From contig NC_081406.1 in the NCBI RefSeq assembly GCF_030272615.1, positions 238,874,422 through 238,938,421 of the forward strand: a DNA stretch of 64,000 bases, read 5' to 3'. Under the pieces are notes generated by a model. It had not been told where the DNA came from and did no database searches. It saw nothing but the letters and a program-made list of their open reading frames with translations. Below are positions 57,848 through 64,000 of this stretch, piece by piece. Numbering within the stretch: the first letter of the stretch is position 1; each line of letters begins with the position of its first letter. The position numbers and the translations under genes are program-made. Origin of the DNA: Cryptomeria japonica (taxonomy: Eukaryota; Streptophyta; Pinopsida; Cupressales; Cupressaceae).

Positions 57848-58900
57848 ATGAACTTAGGGAGTAGCTAAAAAACTAAATGCAAGAAGCAAAAAATGCAACT
57901 ACATGATGAAGGCAAATTTGGGTCCCGACATAAAAGCTTGATGAGGTACCCAAGTACAAAAGATCTCTATAAAGAAGAGAAATTGAGAAAACCACGTGGG
58001 AAAAAACTCTACTCCAAAAAGAGATGGAATACAAGAGAAGGGCTGAAGAACCCTCCAAACAAGAATGTTCCAAAAGATAGGAACAAAAGAAACACTGAAG
58101 CGTGAAGAACCTGCAAACGCTGTCAAAGAATAACTGTTGATCTGAAGAACCTCCACTGAAATAGAAGATGATCAGGTAGAGAAGACTATAATCTACAGGA
58201 GTGCCCTCAAATAACACTACTCAAATCATATGGCAAACAACTGAACTTGAAGATACAAATGGAAAAAAACACCAAACTTTGAAGAGATGATCAATCGAAG
58301 ATGGAAGGTTGCCTCCAAAAATAAGAATAAAAGAGTGTCCATATGGGAAATGATCCATCTCACCGAAATGCATAGGTAACCATCCACTACATCTGCCTAG
58401 TACATATGAACAAATATTGAATACATAGCTCACTCCAATGAACCAAAGAAGCATTAGAACCAACAACCAACAGGAGAACCCCCCCCCCCCCCCTAATGTT
58501 GACAAGGGAGAGGTGACAAGTACACTAAAACTGAATGCCAAGAAAAACTGCATGACGAAGAACCAAGAACATCCAACATGCAACAAAAAGTACAAACACA
58601 TATAAAGGCTAGTGTCGTGGAAGGAACACTCACTTGACACACATCATGAGGCTAATGTCATGAAAGGAACACTCATGCAACAAAGATAGATGGAAAACAA
58701 GGCAAACATCAAACCCCCCCATGGAACTTTATAATGGAGTGCGAGTACAATAAGGCACAAGACGTGCAAGATCCCAAGCATGCAAGGTATAGTGGCACTT
58801 TATCTTAGTGCATTTGCCAAAAACAAAATGCTTACAAAATGTATACAATGCTTAAAGAAGACAAAAGACTTGAAATAAATGATGAACAACAAAAAAAAAG
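57848..58900 (-). other. Inner 3' part of a minus-strand copia-type element
   Basis: Two minus-strand frames in the same phase (58,221-58,640 and 57,873-58,217) are separated by one stop and give a hydrophobic, Cys/Phe-rich translation. The strand is T-rich, which makes such frames likely by chance. No RT or RNase H motif is found. A 14-base C-run lies at about 58,479-58,492. Confidence 0.3.
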
Positions 58901-60944
58901 TCATCCCACGCAAATGAGAAGCTTCCACAATCTCATATGTCAAAGTAATTCATTAGAGTGTGAAAACAAAAAAAATTGATTTAAATGTACTTGGGGTAAA
59001 ATCTGGAAAAAGGGCATAGATGGCTGTGAACCCCTCTATACAAGAATATAAAAAACAATTTTCATTGAATATATAAATCAATTTTCATAGAGATTAAAAA
59101 AAAACAATTTCCATAGAGATTAAAATCAATTTTCACAGAGATTAATAATCCATTTTCAATAGAGGTAAAAATCAATGCATCCCCACTCTATTCCATTTTT
59201 ATTTACACGATTATCTTCCATAACCCAATATTTTTGTTAACCCATATTCTAATGATTTTCTTCAACCAGGAAGAACACAAAAATTGCATAACACAAAAAG
59301 AAACTTTTATGGGACAAAGGAGGGTAAATCTGGCAAAATTTTGCCAGCATAACCCCCTATAATTTCATAATGCCAAAACTAAATAATACAGGAAAGAACT
59401 AATAAACATGAGAATCTCCACAACAAAGATTGGAGATTCAAACAAACTAATTTATTTTTATTAAAAGAAAAACAAAACCAAGCAAGGCAACCCAACCTAT
59501 GACGCTTTCCTGGAAGATTCACGTAGAAGAGCTCAATCATGTAACTGGGTTTCCAAGCCAATCTCTCCTCCAGCAATCCTCTAATAATTTCTTCTTCAAC
59601 AAAATATTACTTCCAAAATAAATTTTTTTCTTCACCCAAAATCTTTGCCTCCTTCCCGTGAACTCCCAAAAAACTCCCATTTTTTGAAAAATATCTTTTA
59701 CTTAAACCTTTCTAGGTTGAAAATAATTTTCTTTCCCCCAAAATATAATATTCTATTTTAAAACTAAAAAAGGATTTTCTTTTCTAATTTTCCAAAAAGG
59801 TAAGTAAAAATGCATTATTCTAAAAAACAACACTTTCCCTCTTCTTTTATTCTTTTCTCATGCCCAATTAAATAACTTTTTAAAAACAATATTTAGGAAA
59901 GTAATTTAACTTATTTTATTTATTTCCAATTTATTTAAAAAAACAAAACATCTAGAGTCCCATAAATGTATTTAATTCTATTTATTTTGATTTTTAAAAA
60001 AAAAAAATTCTAGAGCATAATAAATACATTTAATTTTATTTATTTACCCCTAAAGTTTAAATAAAACTATATTTCTAAATTCATGAATTTGCAAACTAAT
60101 GAAGGAAGGAAATTTTATTTTTAAAATCTAGAGAATAATAAATGCAACTAATTTATTTTCTACTAAATTTAAATAAAATTATATTTCTAATATAATGCAA
60201 TTTGCAACTAAATTTAATCACTTCACTTAATTAATTAAATTCATAATCACTAAAGCATTATAATTCATAAATTAAATATGCTAAGTCTAAAGTGATGCCA
60301 TAAACTCAATGAATTAATTCAATCTACTAGGGCACACAAACTGAGAAGACCCAAACCAATATTGTAAAAAAGTCAAACAAACAAACTCAACGGTCGAACA
60401 AAACTGAAGGAACGACTCACTAACAACACTCACAGAGTGTAACTGAGGTATGATTAGGGTCAACTACTATCTCCTCCACTCCCATCGGACAAGTAAGACA
60501 CACTCAAACCTGTGGAGCCAGATGGAGACGATACCCCGTACCTACTCGGTACTTGTACCTGCAATGACCTACATCATCGAACCACATATGCATATATATA
60601 AATATAGAATACATGACACACACACCGATGAAGGAGAATCACGACGTTCCCTATCTCACCGAAGTGAGTGAAGGAAAATCGTCCCCTTGTATCCAATACA
60701 TTCGCAGACACACAACATATAATTACACATTACATAGATAAAGTAAAGTGTCAGTATATAGCAATAATCCATAAAATACCACAAATCACCATTACTGAAA
60801 TACTGTAAATAAATCATGCATCTCATAACCAGATAAAACATGAAATAATGTCATATAAGTCTGAATAACACATCATAGTAATATATCCACTGAAAGTAAA
60901 CAATACTAAAATATGAGTCTAATAAGTTCAAATGAGGAGGGGTA
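58901..60944. other. AT-rich region, possible gypsy LTR remnant at its right end
   Basis: A-rich sequence with many 'tttattta' runs. The right edge 'gaggaggggtactaca' (60,934-60,949) resembles ends of plant gypsy LTRs. No start, partner or coding part was found. Confidence 0.25.
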
Positions 60945-60949
60945 CTACA

Positions 60950-61371
60950 AGTCTCATCTCATTGTGGTTTTTCCCATTTGGGTTTCCACGTCAAAAATAT
61001 TGGGTCAGGTGGTGAATGTTTTTGTGGTTATGTTTCTATGATTGAATTGCTTAACTACTTAAATCACTTTGATAAGTTATGTTAAACGGTAACAATCTGA
61101 AATAAAGTTTTACTTATGTCAAGTAAAAGTATTTGGATGATTGTGAGTTTCAAGTTATTTACTATTAACTGTTGTAACAGTCAACCAGTTTATCTTGACA
61201 GTTTTATTCTGATAGAGATATTGCATTTAAGTTCAGTGGTTTAACTTGTCAGTTTCAAGTTTACTTGAGAGGATATTTCTGAGTAAGGTGAAAGTTTATC
61301 AGTTTTTCTATCTAATGATTCACCCCCCCTTTCAGCAGTTGACCGGATCCTTATTCTTTCATCATACCATA
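60950..61371 (+). repeat. 5' LTR (right part only) of the terminal copia element
   Basis: It contains the shared block 'gtggtttttcccatttgggt' (60,963-60,982) and 'gattcacccccc' (61,317-61,328), then ends before the primer site. The left part of the LTR is missing; the break is near 60,950, where gypsy-LTR-like sequence stops. Confidence 0.65.
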
Positions 61372-61374
61372 AAT

Positions 61375-61386
61375 TGGTATCAAAGC
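61375..61386 (+). other. Primer binding site of the terminal copia element
   Basis: TGGTATCAAAGC follows the partial LTR by a few bases; the normal Ty1-copia initiator-tRNA-Met site. Confidence 0.9.
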
Positions 61387-61444
61387 TCTTCTTAGGTCCT
61401 CTGAGGTCTAAGCCTAACATCTTGAGGTAAAGATCTCATTGAAC

Positions 61445-62500
61445 ATGATGAAGAAGGAAGGTCAGAAGTTTAACAGAGAGAACTACAATATATGGAGTGA
61501 CAAAATGAAAATTTATATCAAGAGTCTTGGAAATCAATACTGAGAACATGTTAATACTCAATATGTTGCACCTAGTGGGATTATGATTAATGATCAGAAG
61601 AAAGAACAAGAAGAAAACAACCAAGCACTAGAGGCTATTATCAGTTCTTTGTCTGATGCAAAATATATTGATGTTAATGGTCTCTATAATGGTCTAGAGA
61701 CTAAACATGAGGTATAGAATAAACTTGAAGAGATTTACAACAGTGATGAACATGTGAAGATTACCGAGGAAGAGAGTCTAAGAGGGAATTTTTGTGACAT
61801 GCGAATGGATGAAGGTGAGAATATCCAACAATATGGTCAAAGGATAAAAAAGATAGTTGGAGAGATCAAGAGTGTTGGTGGTAAAATGGATGATGCCACA
61901 GTAGTTAGTAAGGTGTCGAAAACCCTGCTATGGGTCTACGCTATTCGAGTTGTAGCCATTCAAGAGCTAAAGTCAATTGACAAAACCAAGGTAACCCTTG
62001 ACTCCATTATTGACAAGCTTACTGCTTTTGAATTAAATGGTTATGATGATAGTATTCAGAAATATGAATCAACATTTAGAGCTTCTATTTCTAACTCATC
62101 TATGAGAAAAAGTAGAGATGTTAGTCATTGTCATGAATCTAGATCCACCAAAGAAATTGATGATGAAAATAGTTTGGTTGAGGTTGAAGCATTGTTGGCC
62201 AAGTGATTGCCCAGAGGTACCGGTAAATACAGAGGTAAATTACCTTTGAAATGTTTTGAATGCAACAAGATTGGACACATAGCCGCTAAATGTCCTAATG
62301 GTGATAATGAGAACAAGCGAGAGAAATTCAAGAAGTACAAGGGAAAAGGAAAAAGAGATTTTCTTATTGCTATTGATGGTGGTATCACTGATGAGGAATC
62401 TGAAGGTGATGCTAATGAAGACATTGTCTTTGTAGCCATTAAAGAGGAGACATCTGATAAGAAAGCTTTAGTTTCTCGCATGGATAATTATGATTATTGA
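61445..62500 (+). pseudogene. Gag of the terminal Ty1-copia element
   Basis: The frame starts at ATG 61,445 (MMKKEGQKFNRENYNIWSDK), the usual 'NYxxW' gag opening. It has the body motif ESLRGNFCDMRMDEGENI and the zinc knuckle CFECNKIGHIAAKC at 62,252-62,293, followed by a Lys-rich stretch. Gag packages the RNA. In-frame stops near 61,541, 61,716 and 62,204 make it non-functional. The distance from primer site to ATG is only about 60 bases, normal for this class. Confidence 0.9.
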
Positions 62501-64000
62501 ATCATAGATAGTGGTTTCTCACATCACATGACCGGTGACTGGAGCAAATTTCTTTCTTTGAAGTAATTTGATGGCGGAGTTGTAAGATTTGGTAATGCCT
62601 CACCCTGCATGGTTAAAGGTAAAGGAACTAATTTTCTTAATAGGAAGAGCAGTGCAGATGATGTCTACTGGGTTGAAGGTCTAAAACAAAATCTTTTCAG
62701 TGTTGCTCAACTCAATGACAGAGGATACCCATTGGAGTTTAAGAATGGTATGTGCCAAATCTATGGGAGAAAAGGTGAACTGATTGCAACCAGCAAGCAG
62801 ACTAAAGGTAACTTGTTTCACTTGAATCCTAAAGTCAGCAACTACTTAATTGCTAAAATGGATGATTGTTGGCTTTGGCATAGGAGATTTGGTCATTTGA
62901 ATTTTGATAACATTGTTAAAGTGAGTAAGTCCAAGGCAGTGAGAGGTTTGCCACAATTGGACAAACCCGTTAATGCTCTATATAAGGAATGTCAATTGGG
63001 AAAAATGACATCCTCAAATTTCAAGAGCAAGTCTTTTTCAGTGGAGCATCTGTTAGATTTGGTTCATATAGACCTATGTGGACCAATTAGGACTAAAAGT
63101 ATTCAAGGTGATAGATATTTTATGATTTTCATTGATGATTGCTCAAGGATGATGTGGGTCACATTCTTGAAAGATAAAATAGAGGCATTTGGTAAATTCA
63201 AAGCATTCAGGGCCTTAGCTAAAAAAGAGATTGGTAAGAAGATAAAGGGTCTGAGGACTGATTGAGGTAGTGAATTTACTTCTAAGGAATTCACTAGATA
63301 TTGTGAAGAGAATGGTATCAAACGACAACTTTCTGCACCGAGGACACCAAAACATAATGGTATTGCAGAGAGAAACAATTGATCAGTTGTTGAAGCTACT
63401 AGGATGATGTTGATACAAGGAGGTGTAGCGAAAACCTTTTGGAGAGAAGCTGTCGGCATAACTGTCTACACAATGAAAAAGATTTGGGTAAAAAGAGGTA
63501 AGGATAAGACTCCTTATGAATACCTGGTATGGTAGATCACCTAATGTTGGTTATTTCAAGATATTTGGTAGTAAATGTTTTATTAAGAGAGGTGACTATA
63601 TTAGCAAGTTTGAGGCTAAAAGTGATGAAGCTATATTTTTTGGTTATTCCACTAAAAGAAAGCCTACAAATGCTACAACAACCGGACACAGAGAATCATT
63701 GAGAGTGTTGATGTTTGAGTGGATTAGTATCCTGAAGTCTCAGAGGAAACCAGTATGGAGAAAAAGGATGAAGATCCTTGCATTTTGTTTTTGGAACCAG
63801 AACATGTGAAACCTGAAATCGGTAAAGCAAATACTGATGTACCAGTTCAACCGAAATAGGTAGACTCAGAAGAAGAGGATGATAATGAAGAAGATGAACC
63901 TGAAGAAAATGATCATGTTACTCCAAGGTATGTGAGACTCAATAACAATCTTGATCAGATTATTGGAGATAAGGATGTTGGAGTACTAACCAGAAGAAGA
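62501..64000 (+). pseudogene. Protease and integrase of the terminal Ty1-copia element, runs off window
   Basis: A protease-like motif IIDSGFSHHMTG is at 62,501-62,536 (A of DSGA changed to F). The integrase HHCC domain has HRRFGHLNFDNI at about 62,880. The core has D in VHIDLCGPI (63,070) and a second D at 63,260, where a stop replaces the next residue (RTD then stop then GSEF). The E is in HNGIAERNN (about 63,360), also followed by a stop. A frameshift near 63,510 precedes PNVGYFKIFGSKCFIKRG. The window ends in the acidic linker before RT (TPRYVRLNNNLDQIIG). Confidence 0.85.

Noticed and set aside
58479..58492. C-run as a possible regulatory or quadruplex signal
   Set aside because: Such runs occur in several LTR-related spots here and their exact length is often an assembly artefact.

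Overview
The window looks like nuclear DNA of a seed plant with a large, transposon-filled genome. A gymnosperm such as a conifer is the best guess, but that is inference. The support is a plant-type histone H3.1 gene, many degraded Ty1-copia and Ty3-gypsy LTR retrotransposons with tRNA-iMet-type primer sites, GT-AG introns, AT-rich intergenic DNA, and no bacterial or organellar gene clusters. Only four coding regions look like intact host genes: the H3.1 gene (39,022-39,432, minus) and three copies of an unrecognised 69-codon gene (21,493, 30,075 and 38,173, plus). Nearly everything else is mobile DNA at different stages of decay.

Layout. 1-2,831: end of a Ty1-copia element (RT/RNase H and 3' LTR). 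2,832-15,923: a nest of four insertions. Element A (plus strand, unknown ORF, 3' LTR at 14,697-15,923) is split at 3,371/12,916 by element B (3,372-12,915, minus). B has LTRs, a PBS, a zinc-knuckle gag and a long unknown ORF, but no visible pol. B's unknown ORF is split by a terminal-inverted-repeat element (about 7,848-10,291), and that element holds a solo LTR (8,359-9,854). 15,924-20,706: mostly featureless, with one orphan ORF near 19.0-19.8 kb. 20,707-23,583 and 29,304-32,104: two direct copies of a segment carrying the 69-codon gene. A transposase-like gene with three recognisable introns (25,881-28,284) and an LTR-element fragment lie between them. 32.1-36.8 kb: fragment C of the A/B unknown-ORF family, then a gypsy-type fragment (D1). 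37.56-38.64 kb: third, more diverged copy of the small gene. 39.0-39.55 kb: H3.1. 39.8-41.2 and 47.2-47.4 kb: a fold-back repeat family, interrupted by a complete but dead Ty1-copia element (41,215-47,166) with matching 5-bp target duplications. 47,679-48,924: solo LTR of the element-A family, also with a perfect target duplication. 50.0-51.3 kb: a degenerate minisatellite. 52.4-57.5 kb: gypsy-type element D2 on the minus strand, with a retropepsin and an ORF built of internal repeats. 57,485-57,835: a copia-type 3' LTR on the minus strand. 60.95-64.0 kb: the 5' half of another Ty1-copia element running off the window.

The strongest candidate for something undescribed is the unknown protein family carried by elements A, B and C. 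Three diverged copies lie between a gag or flank and a 3' LTR, where env-like ORFs sit in other plant LTR elements. In B it occurs with a gag but without pol, so B would depend on enzymes from another element. The second candidate is the triplicated 69-codon gene. Its coding frame and flanks are kept among dead transposons. The two close copies differ only at amino-acid-changing sites, while the third copy shows many silent changes. No function can be assigned to either family from sequence alone.
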